From: JANNNF01 sp963772935
Lineage (GTDB): Bacteria > Pseudomonadota > Alphaproteobacteria > Rhodobacterales > Rhodobacteraceae
Reading direction: 5' to 3'
DNA: 64,000 bases
Assembly: GCA_963772935.1 (NCBI GenBank)
Contig: CAVYZK010000009.1
Span: 1,240,001 to 1,304,000 of the forward strand
How positions within the stretch are numbered: the stretch's first letter is position 1; the number at the start of each line of letters is the position of its first letter. The notes beneath the pieces were generated by a model. That model was given only the letters and a program-made list of their open reading frames with translations, was not told where the DNA came from and ran no database searches. Shown here in pieces: positions 10,471 to 19,119 of the stretch. The position numbers and the translations under genes were made by a program.

Positions 10471-10857
10471 ATGCCATACCATCAAGGACACAGTATTGAT
10501 GAGCTTACCATCGGCTATAACACTGAAATGCGAGTTTTCTGTTGGAGAGGCGAATATGGCCGAACTGATCATCTGGCTGTTGCTTAGCAGTCGATTACCC
10601 TTGGCCTGGCGTTAGTTTATTTTACCCTACTATTTCGATCAAAGCTCCTGATGCAACCGTACATCATTGCGTTGACAACCATGGCAGGAAAGTCAGCTGC
10701 GTCTGCACGTTGATGTCAGTTTTTCAGAAAGTTTTGGGTCACGACGCTGGTCTGGCTTCTTCTGACCATTATAACACTGGGTCTTGCCTACCTTGTTTAC
10801 TGGCCGGCGCGTTATCAAACGTGTTACTGTAACGCTGTGGTAATCACCGACCTTTGA
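10471..10857 (+). pseudogene. Decayed membrane-protein frame in an AT-rich island
   Basis: The frame from ATG 10471 to TGA 10857 reads as protein but is broken by TAG 10585-10587 and TGA 10711-10713. The first part contains FCWRGEYGRTDHLAVA, the last part the hydrophobic FWVTTLVWLLLTIITLGLAY followed by WPARY. This faintly recalls DUF898-type (YjgN-like) membrane proteins, but I cannot confirm it. Two 60-base lines counted here are 42-47% G+C, against 68% in a line of parE just upstream. The whole 10425-10983 gap holds no intact gene that I can support; after 10857 only the leader of the next small gene is visible. Confidence 0.4.
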
Positions 10858-10983
10858 GAACGGTAAGGTGGGATAACCCCGCCTTGCCCACTTTACTGAC
10901 ATATGGAAATACCCCCACCCCCCCCTTGACGCCCACCCCCATAGGTTGCAATCCTACCCGTCAGATCACTGCAAGGATGCGCC

Positions 10984-11202
10984 ATGACCCCCATCACGAC
11001 CCTCGCCCTGTTTGCCTTTGGAACCGAGGCCGTGATCGGCTTTATCCTCGGCACCTCAACGGGCCTGTCCGAGGTGCATAAATCGGTGCTGGTGGGGTTC
11101 GCGGTTGTCTATCCGTTGCTGACCATGGCGATGGTCTGGGCGATTGCCACGCGCGGCGTCAGCTACGATTACGACGCTGTTGAGGACGCGCAGCAGGCCT
11201 AG
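10984..11202 (+). CDS. Small two-helix membrane protein, unknown
   Basis: 72 residues from ATG 10984 with AAGGA 7 nt upstream. Two hydrophobic segments (TTLALFAFGTEAVIGFILG and VLVGFAVVYPLLTMAMVWAI) and an acidic C-terminal tail. No family recognised. Codon use matches the high-GC neighbours, unlike the island before it, which supports a real gene. Its TAG stop interlocks with the stop of convergent lolD at CTAG 11199-11202. Confidence 0.65.
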   Translation: MTPITTLALFAFGTEAVIGFILGTSTGLSEVHKSVLVGFAVVYPLLTMAMVWAIATRGVSYDYDAVEDAQQA

Positions 11203-11873
11203 ACCACCCGGCCCGCCTCCAGTCGCACGATCCTGTCCATCCGGGCCGCGAGGTCGAGGTTATGCGTCGCGATCAGCGCCGAGAGGCCGGTTTCCCGCAC
11301 CAAACCCATCAGCACGCCGAAGACCTGATCAGACGTCGCCGGATCGAGGTTCCCCGTCGGCTCATCCGCCAGCAACAGGCGCGGGCCATTCGCCAAAGCG
11401 CGGCAAAAGGCCACCCGCTGTTGCTCCCCCCCCGACAGCGCGGCGGGGCGGTGATCGGCGCGGGCGGCAACCCCGACCCGACCCAGCAGGTCAAGCGCGC
11501 GGGCGGCGGCCACACCCCGTGCAACACCATTGGCAAGCTGAGGAATAATGATGTTTTCCAACGCGGTAAACTCTGGCAGCAAGTGATGAAACTGGTAGAT
11601 GAACCCCACATCGGCCCGCCGCGCCTCGGTGCGCGCGCGGTCGCCAAGGCCCCCCATATCCCGCCCGTCCAGTGCAACCTGGCCCTTATCCGGCGTGTCC
11701 AGCAGCCCCGCGATGTGCAAAAGCGTGGATTTTCCAGCCCCCGACGGTGCGACCAAAGCCACCACTTCCCCCCGCCCGACCCGCACTGACGCGCCACGCA
11801 GCACAAGGACTTCAGCCGGTTTGCCCCGGTTATAGCCCTTCTCAATCCCGTCCAGAACCAGCGCGTCATTCAT
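11199..11873 (-). CDS. lolD: Lipoprotein-releasing ABC transporter, ATP-binding subunit
   Basis: 224 residues from ATG 11873, overlapping the permease stop by 8 bp. Walker A is APSGAGKSTLL (first Gly is Ala, P-loop lysine kept), the signature is LSGGEQQRVAFCRAL and Walker B LLLADEPTGNLD, with the H-loop in IATHNLDL. LolCD(E) extracts mature lipoproteins from the outer face of the inner membrane and hands them to LolA. The operon order proS-lolC-lolD with overlapping lol genes is common in Rhodobacterales. Confidence 0.93.
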   Translation of the reverse strand: MNDALVLDGIEKGYNRGKPAEVLVLRGASVRVGRGEVVALVAPSGAGKSTLLHIAGLLDTPDKGQVALDGRDMGGLGDRARTEARRADVGFIYQFHHLLPEFTALENIIIPQLANGVARGVAAARALDLLGRVGVAARADHRPAALSGGEQQRVAFCRALANGPRLLLADEPTGNLDPATSDQVFGVLMGLVRETGLSALIATHNLDLAARMDRIVRLEAGRVV

Positions 11874-13143
11874 AGCGCAGCGCCTCAACCGGGTTCATCC
11901 GGGCCGCACGGCGGGCTGGAAAGATCGTCACGATGAAGGACAATCCAAGCGACAAGGCCACCGCTGACCCCACATCGCGGGGCAGCAATTTGGCGGGCAA
12001 CGCGTAAATCCCCCGGATCGAAGGGTCCCAGACATCACCCCCATTCACCCAGTTCACAAAGCCCATGATCTGGTCGATATAGGCCGCAAACAGGCAGCCA
12101 ATCACAACCCCCATGATCGTGCCCACCGTGCCGGTAAACGCACCACACAGAAAAAACACACGCAAAACAGAGCCTTCCGTCAAACCCATGGTGCGCAGGA
12201 TGCCAATATCGCGCCCCTTGTTCTTCACCAGCATGATCAGTCCCGACACGATATTCATCGCCGCAATCAGTACCAGAATAGACAGGATCACGAACATCAC
12301 GTTATCCTCGATATCCAACGCCCGCAAAAACGACCCGGCGGAATCGCGCCATGTCCAGACCAGCGCAGTCGGCCCGGCCGCGTCCAGAATGGGGTCGGCC
12401 ATCGCGTCCACGGCCTCGGGGTTGGAGACCATCACCTCAAACTCATCGGCCATGCCTTCGCGGTTGAAGTAGCTTTGCGCCTCGGCCAGCGGCATGTAAA
12501 TCCGGGTGCGGTCGATGTCAAAACGGCCTGCGGTGAAGATATAAACCACCTCATAAGCGTTCACGCGGGGGCTGGTGCCGAAGGCGGTTTTGACGCCATT
12601 CGGCGCAATCAGGCGCACCCGGTCGCCCAGCCCCACGTTCAATTCGCGCGCGATGCCAGAGCCAATCGCGATCCCCGCGTCAAACTGTTCAATGTCCCCA
12701 ATGGCTTGCGCGCCCACCCCGACGCGGGGGATCGTCTTCAGATTGGCAAGGCTGATCCCGTAGACCTCGGCCCCCAGGGTGGCCGGGCCTGCGGTGATCA
12801 TTACCTGCCCCTTCACCAAAGGCGCCGCACGCGTGACGCCGGGCACAGCCAGCAACGCCTTGGCGATGGGGTCATACTCGGCGAACCCCTTCCCCCCCGG
12901 CGCGCTGCCCTCGCCTGTGGAATACACCGTGACATGGGCGTTCGCGCCCAGAATCGTATCGACAAATTCCGCGCGAAATCCGGCTCTTACGGCCAAAGTG
13001 ATGATCAGGGCCGCCACCGCCAGCGTGATGCCGATCAGCGAAATCCACGTCATCACCGACACCCCCCCTTCGGCGCGGCGGGCGCGCAAATAGCGCCAGG
13101 CGATCATGAATTCGAAGCGGGAAAACGGGCGTGTGGTGGCCAA
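11866..13143 (-). CDS. lolC: Lipoprotein-releasing ABC transporter, permease subunit (LolC/LolE)
   Basis: About 425 residues if translation begins at TTG 13143, which has AGAGG 6 nt upstream and yields a start close to the conserved FEFMIAWRYLRARRAEGG block; ATG 13176 is the alternative (436 residues). One N-terminal helix (MTWISLIGITLAVAALIITL), a large periplasmic MacB-like domain, then three C-terminal helices including VMFVILSILVLIAAMNIVSG. The GRDIGILRTMGLT coupling helix and the C-terminal ARMNPVEALRYE are classic for this family. It works with LolD in lipoprotein release. Confidence 0.92.
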   Translation of the reverse strand: MATTRPFSRFEFMIAWRYLRARRAEGGVSVMTWISLIGITLAVAALIITLAVRAGFRAEFVDTILGANAHVTVYSTGEGSAPGGKGFAEYDPIAKALLAVPGVTRAAPLVKGQVMITAGPATLGAEVYGISLANLKTIPRVGVGAQAIGDIEQFDAGIAIGSGIARELNVGLGDRVRLIAPNGVKTAFGTSPRVNAYEVVYIFTAGRFDIDRTRIYMPLAEAQSYFNREGMADEFEVMVSNPEAVDAMADPILDAAGPTALVWTWRDSAGSFLRALDIEDNVMFVILSILVLIAAMNIVSGLIMLVKNKGRDIGILRTMGLTEGSVLRVFFLCGAFTGTVGTIMGVVIGCLFAAYIDQIMGFVNWVNGGDVWDPSIRGIYALPAKLLPRDVGSAVALSLGLSFIVTIFPARRAARMNPVEALRYE

Positions 13144-13285
13144 GGGAAACCTCTGTTTCGGGCTGGCCCGCACCATCGGCGATGTGCCCTTTGGGGTCAA
13201 GGCACAGACCTGTGTTAAGGGGGTTTCCGGGGTTCTACGGGTTTTTATGCGGGTCAGATTTGAGATGAAGAACCCCGGGTAAGCC

Positions 13286-14623
13286 TCAGATATCCTTGTA
13301 AATCTCCACAATCCGCGCCACGGCGGCGTCGGCTGACATCTCCTCGGACACTCCAGTACGGCGCGAGGTCAGTTCGACCACGCCATTGGCCAAGCCGCGC
13401 GGGCCGACCGTGATGCGCCACGGCAGGCCGATCAGGTCCATCGTGGCAAACTTGGCCCCGGCGCGTTCGTCGCGGTCATCATAAAGTGCTTCTAACCCAT
13501 TGGCAGACAATGCTTTATACAGACCATCACAGGCCGCATCAGTGCCAGCATCGCCCTGTTTCAGGTTCACAATGCCCACTGGGAAGGGGGTGACGCCTTC
13601 GGGCCAGATGATGCCCTTGTCGTCATGGCTGGCCTCGATGATCGCGCCCAGCAGGCGCGACACGCCAATGCCGTGCGAGCCCATTTCGACCGGAACTTTG
13701 GACCCGTCGGCGGTGACGACCGATGCCCCCATGGCCTCGGAATACTTTGTTCCGAAATAGAAAATCTGGCCAACCTCGATCCCCCGCGCGACTTTGCGGC
13801 GCTCCTCGGGGATTTCGTCGAACAGGGCAGCGTCGTGGGTCTCATCCGTTCGGGCGTAGAGTGTGGTAAATTCCTTGCAAACGGCTTCGACCTGCGCGCG
13901 GTTGTCGTAATCGACCTCACGCTGGCCCAGTTTCAAATCCGTCACGGCGGAGTCAAAGAACACTTCTGACTCGCCGGTGCTCGCAAGTACCAGAAATTCA
14001 TGGGTATTATCGCCACCAATCGGGCCAGAGGCGGCGCGCATCGGGATGGCGGTCAGGCCCATGCGTTCGTAAGTGCGCAGATACGACACCATATGTCGGT
14101 TATAGGCGTGAAGGGCGGCGTCGCGGTCCACGTCAAAGTTGTAGCCGTCCTTCATCAGGAACTCACGCCCGCGCATCACGCCGAAACGGGGGCGCATCTC
14201 ATCACGGAACTTCCACTGGATGTGGTAGAGCGTGAGCGGCAGATCCTTGTAGCTGTTCACATGGCTGCGGAAGATATCGGTGATCATTTCCTCATTGGTG
14301 GGCCCATAGAGAAGATCGCGTTTCTGCCGGTCGGTGATGCGCAGCATCTCTTCGCCGTAGTCACCGTAGCGCCCGGATTCTCGCCACAAATCAGCGGGTT
14401 GCAGGGTGGGCATCAGCAGCGGAATGTGGCCCGCGCGTTCCTGTTCCTCATTCACGATGGTCTCAATCCGGCGCAGGACGCGCAGGCCCAGCGGCAGCCA
14501 GGAATAGATGCCTGCTGCCTGTTGCTTGATCATGCCCGCACGCAACATATAGCGGTGCGAGACGATCTGCGCCTCGGCAGGATTTTCCTTCAGAACGGGC
14601 ATAAAGTAGCGGGTCAGACGCAT
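13286..14623 (-). CDS. proS: Prolyl-tRNA synthetase, short alphaproteobacterial type
   Basis: 445 residues. This is the class II ProRS form lacking the large editing insertion, as in most alphaproteobacteria. Motif 1 lies in YSWLPLGLRVLRRIETIV, motif 2 in FRDEMRPRFGVMRGREFLMKD and motif 3 in MGSHGIGVSRLLGAI; the anticodon-binding domain occupies the last 100 or so residues (ALYDDRDERAGAKF). It charges tRNA-Pro. Loss of the editing domain usually goes with a separate YbaK-type deacylase, not seen here. Upstream of the lol genes on the same strand, about 140 bp away. Confidence 0.95.
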   Translation of the reverse strand: MRLTRYFMPVLKENPAEAQIVSHRYMLRAGMIKQQAAGIYSWLPLGLRVLRRIETIVNEEQERAGHIPLLMPTLQPADLWRESGRYGDYGEEMLRITDRQKRDLLYGPTNEEMITDIFRSHVNSYKDLPLTLYHIQWKFRDEMRPRFGVMRGREFLMKDGYNFDVDRDAALHAYNRHMVSYLRTYERMGLTAIPMRAASGPIGGDNTHEFLVLASTGESEVFFDSAVTDLKLGQREVDYDNRAQVEAVCKEFTTLYARTDETHDAALFDEIPEERRKVARGIEVGQIFYFGTKYSEAMGASVVTADGSKVPVEMGSHGIGVSRLLGAIIEASHDDKGIIWPEGVTPFPVGIVNLKQGDAGTDAACDGLYKALSANGLEALYDDRDERAGAKFATMDLIGLPWRITVGPRGLANGVVELTSRRTGVSEEMSADAAVARIVEIYKDI

Positions 14624-14703
14624 GGCAGCCTCATGTCAAACGGGTTGCCCGTTCCTAACGCGACGGGGCGTGGCAAGCAAGCGGGGCAATTCTGGCCGTA
14701 AAG

Positions 14704-14747
14704 GATGCGTAGAGGATGCGTAAAGAACGCGTAGAGGATTTGTAGAT
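14704..14747 (+). repeat. Four tandem 11-bp direct repeats
   Basis: Units are GATGCGTAGAG (14704), GATGCGTAAAG (14715), AACGCGTAGAG (14726) and GATTTGTAGAT (14737). An 11-bp period puts each copy on the same DNA face. They lie about 80 bp before the flavoprotein gene start and behind proS, so they could be an operator array or the residue of a slippage tract. Confidence 0.65.
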
Positions 14748-14824
14748 ACAGATGCGATGCGCTTTGGGAGTGACATTTCCACGGGTTCAATGTCCTTTTA
14801 CCCCAGCAAAACAGGAGGCGTCGG

Positions 14825-16201
14825 ATGCCGGAGCGTTTGGGGGCGGTGTCGCATTGGTATGCGGATATCGGTGGGGTGCCGGGGCGGCGGGCGGGGTTGA
14901 GCGGGGATGTTTCGGTCGATGTCTGCATCGTGGGGGCGGGGTATACGGGGCTTTGGACGGCGCATTATTTGCGGGCGGCGGACCCTGCGCTGAACATTCT
15001 GGTGGTGGAGCGGGAGTTTGCGGGGTTCGGGGCCTCGGGGCGCAATGGCGGCTGGCTGACGGGCGGGTTTGCGTGGAACCATGAGCGGTATCTGGCGCGT
15101 TCGGACGCGGCGTCCGTGCGGGCGATGGTGCAGGCGATGAACGGCACCGTGGATGAGGTGATCAGGGTGGCCGAGGCGGCCGGGATCGACGCCGATATTT
15201 GCCGGACGGATGAGTTGATGGTGGCGGTCAATGCGGGCCAGATGGCGCGGTTGCAGGCGGAGGTCGCGACGCGGCAGGGGTGGGGCGAGGATCGCGCCTA
15301 TGCCATCGGCGAGCAGGATTTGCGCAACCGGGTGCGGATACCGGGGGCCTTGGGGGCGATGGTGGTGGGCGGCGTGGCGCGGGTGCAGCCGGCCAAGCTG
15401 GTGCGGGGTCTGGCACGGATGGTCGAGGCGGCGGGCGTTCGGATTGTCGAGGGCACCACCGTGCAGACCATCGCCAAGGGGGTGGTCACCACCGACCGTG
15501 GCGTGGTGCGTGCCCCGGTGATCCTGCGGGCGACGGAAGGGTTTTCGGCGCATCTGCCGGGGTTGCGGCGCGACTGGTTGCCGCTGAATTCAGCGCAGAT
15601 CGTGACAGAGCCGTTGGGCGAAGACATCTGGGCGCAGATCGGCTGGCAGGGCAATGAGATTCTGGGCGATTTCGCCAATGCCTATTGTTACTGCCAACGC
15701 ACGCGCGATGGCCGGATCGCGGTGGGCGCGCGCGGGGTGCCGTATAGGTTTGGGTCGGCGATTGATGACAACGGCACGCCGGATGCCGAGACGGTACGGC
15801 GGCTGACGGCGATTTTGCACAAGCATTTTCCGGCGGCACGGGCGGCGCGGATCGACCATGGCTGGTGCGGCGTGCTGGGTGTGCCGCGCGACTGGTGCGC
15901 GACGGTGGGGTTTGATGCGGCCACAGGGATCGGGTTTGCCGGGGGTTATGTCGGGGTTGGGGTGTCTACCTCTAACCTTGCGGGGCGGACCTTGGCGGAT
16001 CTCGCGCGGGGACAGGATACCGGGCTGACGCGGCTGCCTTGGGTCAATCGCCGGGTGCGCAAGTGGGAACCGGAACCGCTGCGCTGGCTGGGCGTGCGCG
16101 GGATGTATGCGCTGCTGAACGCGGCGGATGCGCGCGAGGCACGGGCCGGGGCTGGCGCGTCGCGGCTGGGCAAGCTGGGGTCGTGGCTGACCGGAAGATA
16201 G
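14825..16201 (+). CDS. FAD-dependent oxidoreductase (DAO family, PuuB/OrdL-like)
   Basis: 458 residues from ATG 14825, with AGGAGG 9 nt upstream. The dinucleotide-binding VDVCIVGAGYTGLWTAHYL is at about 31-50, followed by the ATG-type FGASGRNGGWLTGG that covers the flavin. The C-terminal GIGFAGGYVGVGVSTSNLAG is the usual second FAD contact. These enzymes oxidise amino acids or amines such as gamma-glutamylputrescine, giving an imine and H2O2; the exact substrate is unknown. The crotonase gene follows after about 40 bp, probably in the same transcript. Confidence 0.85.
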   Translation: MPERLGAVSHWYADIGGVPGRRAGLSGDVSVDVCIVGAGYTGLWTAHYLRAADPALNILVVEREFAGFGASGRNGGWLTGGFAWNHERYLARSDAASVRAMVQAMNGTVDEVIRVAEAAGIDADICRTDELMVAVNAGQMARLQAEVATRQGWGEDRAYAIGEQDLRNRVRIPGALGAMVVGGVARVQPAKLVRGLARMVEAAGVRIVEGTTVQTIAKGVVTTDRGVVRAPVILRATEGFSAHLPGLRRDWLPLNSAQIVTEPLGEDIWAQIGWQGNEILGDFANAYCYCQRTRDGRIAVGARGVPYRFGSAIDDNGTPDAETVRRLTAILHKHFPAARAARIDHGWCGVLGVPRDWCATVGFDAATGIGFAGGYVGVGVSTSNLAGRTLADLARGQDTGLTRLPWVNRRVRKWEPEPLRWLGVRGMYALLNAADAREARAGAGASRLGKLGSWLTGR

Positions 16202-16244
16202 GGAAACACTTGCAGTTTTTCGGGCTGCCTGCATGCTGCGCGCC

Positions 16245-17012
16245 ATGCAGAACACCTTGGATTTGCTGGAAACACGCAGGGGTAGATGGGTTCATCTGGA
16301 GCTCAACCGCCCGGCTGTGCGCAATTCGCTTTCGGGGGCTTTGCTGGCGCGTTTGGGCGACCGGATGCTGGAACTGGCCGAAGATGCGGCCTGCCGGGCG
16401 GTGCTGATTTCGGGGGTCGGCGGGGATTTTTCATCAGGCGCGAATCTGTCAGAGCTTGCGGCCCGCACGGCGACGCGAGGGCGCAGGGATGCGTCCAAGG
16501 CGCATTGGGCGGCGATCCGGGGGTTTGCCAAGCCGTTGGTGGTGGCGGTGGACGGGGCCTGTCTGGGGGCGGGATTTGAACTCGCGTTGATGGCGGATTG
16601 TCTGGTGCTGGGGGGGACGGCGCGGCTGGGGTTGCCGGACACCACGCTGGGGCTGATGCCGGGGGCCGGGGGCAGCCAGCGGCTGTGCGCGCTGGCGGGG
16701 CGGGCGCGGGCGATGCGGATGGTGCTGACAGGCGAGGTGATTGACGCGGCCACAGCGGTGAATTGGGGGGTGGCCGGGTGGGGCGTGGCAGGGTCAGCGC
16801 TGCCCGAGGCGGTGGCGCTGACCGGGCGGTTGGCGGCGCGGGCCCCGCTGGCGCTGGCTGCGGCGAAGGCCGCAATCCTTGCGGGCGATGAAGGGCGGCT
16901 GGCCTTCGGGGCTGAGCGCGCGGGGTTTGAGGCGCTGCTGGAGACGGCGGATAAGGTCGAGGGGATTGCGGCGTTCCGGGGGCGTCGGGTGCCGGATTTC
17001 AAAGGCGAATGA
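16245..17012 (+). CDS. Enoyl-CoA hydratase/isomerase (crotonase) family protein
   Basis: 255 residues from ATG 16245 (16233 is also possible). The oxyanion-hole segments are ISGVGGDFSSGANL and DGACLGAGFELALMADCLVL. The first catalytic glutamate (GFELAL) is present; the second position, Glu in classical enoyl-CoA hydratase, is Asp in GLPDTTLGLMPGAGGSQRL, so the reaction may not be simple hydration. It acts on acyl-CoA thioesters in the cytoplasm. A large palindrome cluster separates it from the convergent ilvD gene. Confidence 0.85.
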   Translation: MQNTLDLLETRRGRWVHLELNRPAVRNSLSGALLARLGDRMLELAEDAACRAVLISGVGGDFSSGANLSELAARTATRGRRDASKAHWAAIRGFAKPLVVAVDGACLGAGFELALMADCLVLGGTARLGLPDTTLGLMPGAGGSQRLCALAGRARAMRMVLTGEVIDAATAVNWGVAGWGVAGSALPEAVALTGRLAARAPLALAAAKAAILAGDEGRLAFGAERAGFEALLETADKVEGIAAFRGRRVPDFKGE

Positions 17013-17015
17013 GGG

Positions 17016-17057
17016 AAATTCCTTGGAAGGAATTTGCAAAATCCTTTGAAGGATTTT
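17016..17057. repeat. Paired-palindrome element, copy 1
   Basis: Two adjacent perfect palindromes: AAATTCCTTGGAAGGAATTT (17016-17035) and AAAATCCTTTGAAGGATTTT (17038-17057), centres 22 bp apart, in the gap between convergent genes. Related pairs occur at 32831, 48806 and 54127. Confidence 0.8.
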
Positions 17058-17097
17058 GGGGGGCTTGCGCAGCCCCCCGTCGCATTTTTCAAATGCG
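17058..17097. terminator. Two further hairpins after the palindrome pair
   Basis: GGGGGGCT / AGCCCCCC with a TGCGC loop (17058-17078), then CGCATTT / AAATGCG with a TTC loop (17081-17097). Together with the preceding pair this makes four stem-loops in about 80 bp between convergent genes, a likely bidirectional transcription stop. Confidence 0.65.
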
Positions 17098-17101
17098 CCC
17101 C

Positions 17102-17124
17102 CCCCGTGGGATATTTTTACAAAG
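17102..17124 (+). repeat. Intergenic repeat motif CCCCNNGGGATATTT, copy 2
   Basis: CCCCGTGGGATATTTT followed by TACAAAG, matching the minus-strand copy at 1361-1384 in nearly every fixed position. It ends just before the ilvD stop. Confidence 0.65.
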
Positions 17125-17133
17125 GGGATGGGG

Positions 17134-18969
17134 TCAGTCGGGCAGTTTGCGGACCGCGCCCTTGTCGGCGGAGGTTGCGAGCAGAGCGTAGGCCTTCAGC
17201 GCCGTGGTCACCTTGCGCGGGCGGGATTTGGCGGGCTTCCAGCCTTTGGCGTCCTGATCCGCGCGGCGGGCGGCCAGATCGGCGTCGGACACCCGCAGGC
17301 TGATGCTGCGTTCGGGGATGTTGATGTCGATCATGTCGCCTTCGTTCACGAGGCCGATCATGCCGCCTGCCGCCGCCTCGGGTGAGACGTGGCCGATGGA
17401 CAGGCCCGAGGTGCCGCCCGAAAAGCGGCCATCGGTGATCAGGGCGCATTCCTTGCCCAGACCCTTGGATTTCAGATAGCTGGTCGGGTACAGCATTTCC
17501 TGCATCCCCGGCCCGCCCTTTGGCCCCTCATACCGGATCACCAGCACGTCGCCGGGTTTGATGCGGTTCGACAAGATCGCCTCGACCGCCGCGTTTTGCG
17601 ATTCGAACACGCGCGCCGGGCCAGAGAAGATCAGGATCAACTCGTCCACCCCGGCGGTTTTCACGATGCAGCCATCGGGCGAGATATTGCCCTTCAGCAC
17701 TGCAAGGCCGCCGTCTTTGGAGAAGGCGTGTTTGGCCGAGCGGATGACGCCCTTTTCGCGGTCGGTATCGAGGCTGTCGTATTTGCGGTTGGTCGAGAAG
17801 GCCTGCGTGGTGCGCACGCCACCCGGGGCCGCAAGGAAGAAGTCGCGGACATTTTCGTGGTTGGTGCGGCTGATATCCCAATGGTCCAGTGCAGCACCCA
17901 TGGTGGGGGCGTGGATGGTGGGGCAGTCGCGGTTCAGAAGGCCCGCATTGTCCAACTGACCGAGGATCGACATGATGCCGCCCGCACGGTGGACGTCCTC
18001 CATATGCACGTCTTGCTTGGCCGGGGCGACCTTGCACAGCACAGGCACCCGGCGCGACAACTGGTCGATATCGTCAAGGTCGAAGTCGATCTCGCCTTCA
18101 TGCGCGGCGGCAAGGATATGCAGAACGGTGTTGGTGGACCCGCCCATGGCGATGTCCAGCGCCATCGCGTTCTCGAACGCCTGTTTGCTGGCCACCACAC
18201 GCGGCAGCACCGAGGTATCGTTCTGTTCGTAGTAGCGTTTGGTGATATCGACGATCAGGTGGCCTGCTTCCACAAACAGGCGCTTGCGGTCGGCGTGGGT
18301 GGCAAGGGTGGACCCGTTGCCGGGCAGCGACAGGCCCAAGGCCTCGGTCAGGCAGTTCATCGAATTGGCGGTGAACATGCCCGAACACGACCCGCAGGTG
18401 GGGCAGGCCTCTTTCTCGATCGCCTCGACATCGGCGTCAGACACGGAATCGTCCGCCGCCACCACCATGGCATCGACCAGATCAAGCGCCATCTCCTTGC
18501 CCTTGATCACGACCTTGCCCGCCTCCATCGGCCCGCCGGACACGAAGACCACGGGGATGTTCAGGCGCATCGCGGCCATCAGCATGCCGGGGGTGATCTT
18601 GTCGCAGTTGGAGATGCAGACCATCGCATCGGCGCAATGGGCGTTGACCATGTATTCGACCGAATCCGCGATGATCTCACGGCTGGGCAGCGAATAGAGC
18701 ATGCCATCATGGCCCATGGCGATGCCGTCATCGACCGCGATGGTGTTGAATTCCTTGGCGACACCGCCTGCGGCCTCGACCTCGCGCGCGACAAGCTGGC
18801 CCAGATCCTTCAGATGCACATGGCCGGGCACGAACTGGGTGAAGGAGTTGCAGATCGCGATGATCGGCTTGCCGAAATCGCCGTCCTTCATGCCGGTCGC
18901 GCGCCACAGGCCGCGCGCGCCTGCCATGTTGCGGCCATGGGTTGTGGTGCGGGAACGATAGACGGGCAT
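17134..18969 (-). CDS. ilvD: Dihydroxy-acid dehydratase
   Basis: 611 residues, the standard IlvD length. Iron-sulfur ligands are visible in CISNCDKITPGMLMAAM and CPTCGSCSGMFTANSMNCL, and the C-terminal DGRFSGGTSGLSIGHVSPEA is typical. The enzyme dehydrates 2,3-dihydroxy acids to 2-keto acids in valine, isoleucine and pantothenate synthesis. It is monocistronic here, divergent from the HAD/smo genes (about 150 bp between starts), with terminator hairpins behind it. Confidence 0.96.
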   Translation of the reverse strand: MPVYRSRTTTHGRNMAGARGLWRATGMKDGDFGKPIIAICNSFTQFVPGHVHLKDLGQLVAREVEAAGGVAKEFNTIAVDDGIAMGHDGMLYSLPSREIIADSVEYMVNAHCADAMVCISNCDKITPGMLMAAMRLNIPVVFVSGGPMEAGKVVIKGKEMALDLVDAMVVAADDSVSDADVEAIEKEACPTCGSCSGMFTANSMNCLTEALGLSLPGNGSTLATHADRKRLFVEAGHLIVDITKRYYEQNDTSVLPRVVASKQAFENAMALDIAMGGSTNTVLHILAAAHEGEIDFDLDDIDQLSRRVPVLCKVAPAKQDVHMEDVHRAGGIMSILGQLDNAGLLNRDCPTIHAPTMGAALDHWDISRTNHENVRDFFLAAPGGVRTTQAFSTNRKYDSLDTDREKGVIRSAKHAFSKDGGLAVLKGNISPDGCIVKTAGVDELILIFSGPARVFESQNAAVEAILSNRIKPGDVLVIRYEGPKGGPGMQEMLYPTSYLKSKGLGKECALITDGRFSGGTSGLSIGHVSPEAAAGGMIGLVNEGDMIDINIPERSISLRVSDADLAARRADQDAKGWKPAKSRPRKVTTALKAYALLATSADKGAVRKLPD

Positions 18970-19119
18970 GGGGGCCTCCGGCGTATGGCATGAATGCTAT
19001 CCGCCCGATGTGACACCCAAAGCCGGGCGATTCAAGCCTTTCCCGTTTCCAACCCGCCCAAATGCGCGCCAGATTGCCCCCTTCCCTTAGGCCGGGGCAT
19101 GGCCCTATGGTGCCTGTCC

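Noticed and set aside
14704..14747. CRISPR array
   Set aside because: Units are only 11 bp with no spacers and no cas genes nearby; elsewhere in the window no repeat-spacer pattern was seen.
17389..18993. 534-codon open frame antisense to ilvD, and similar long frames opposite fdsA (34188-35564), SmoK (24070-25317), the ABC exporter (54589-55812), the 59421 transferase (59529-60707) and the SBP (62257-63624)
   Set aside because: High G+C at third positions removes stop codons from the other frames. These translations are rich in Arg/His/Gln/Pro, have no family motifs, and lie opposite well-recognised genes.
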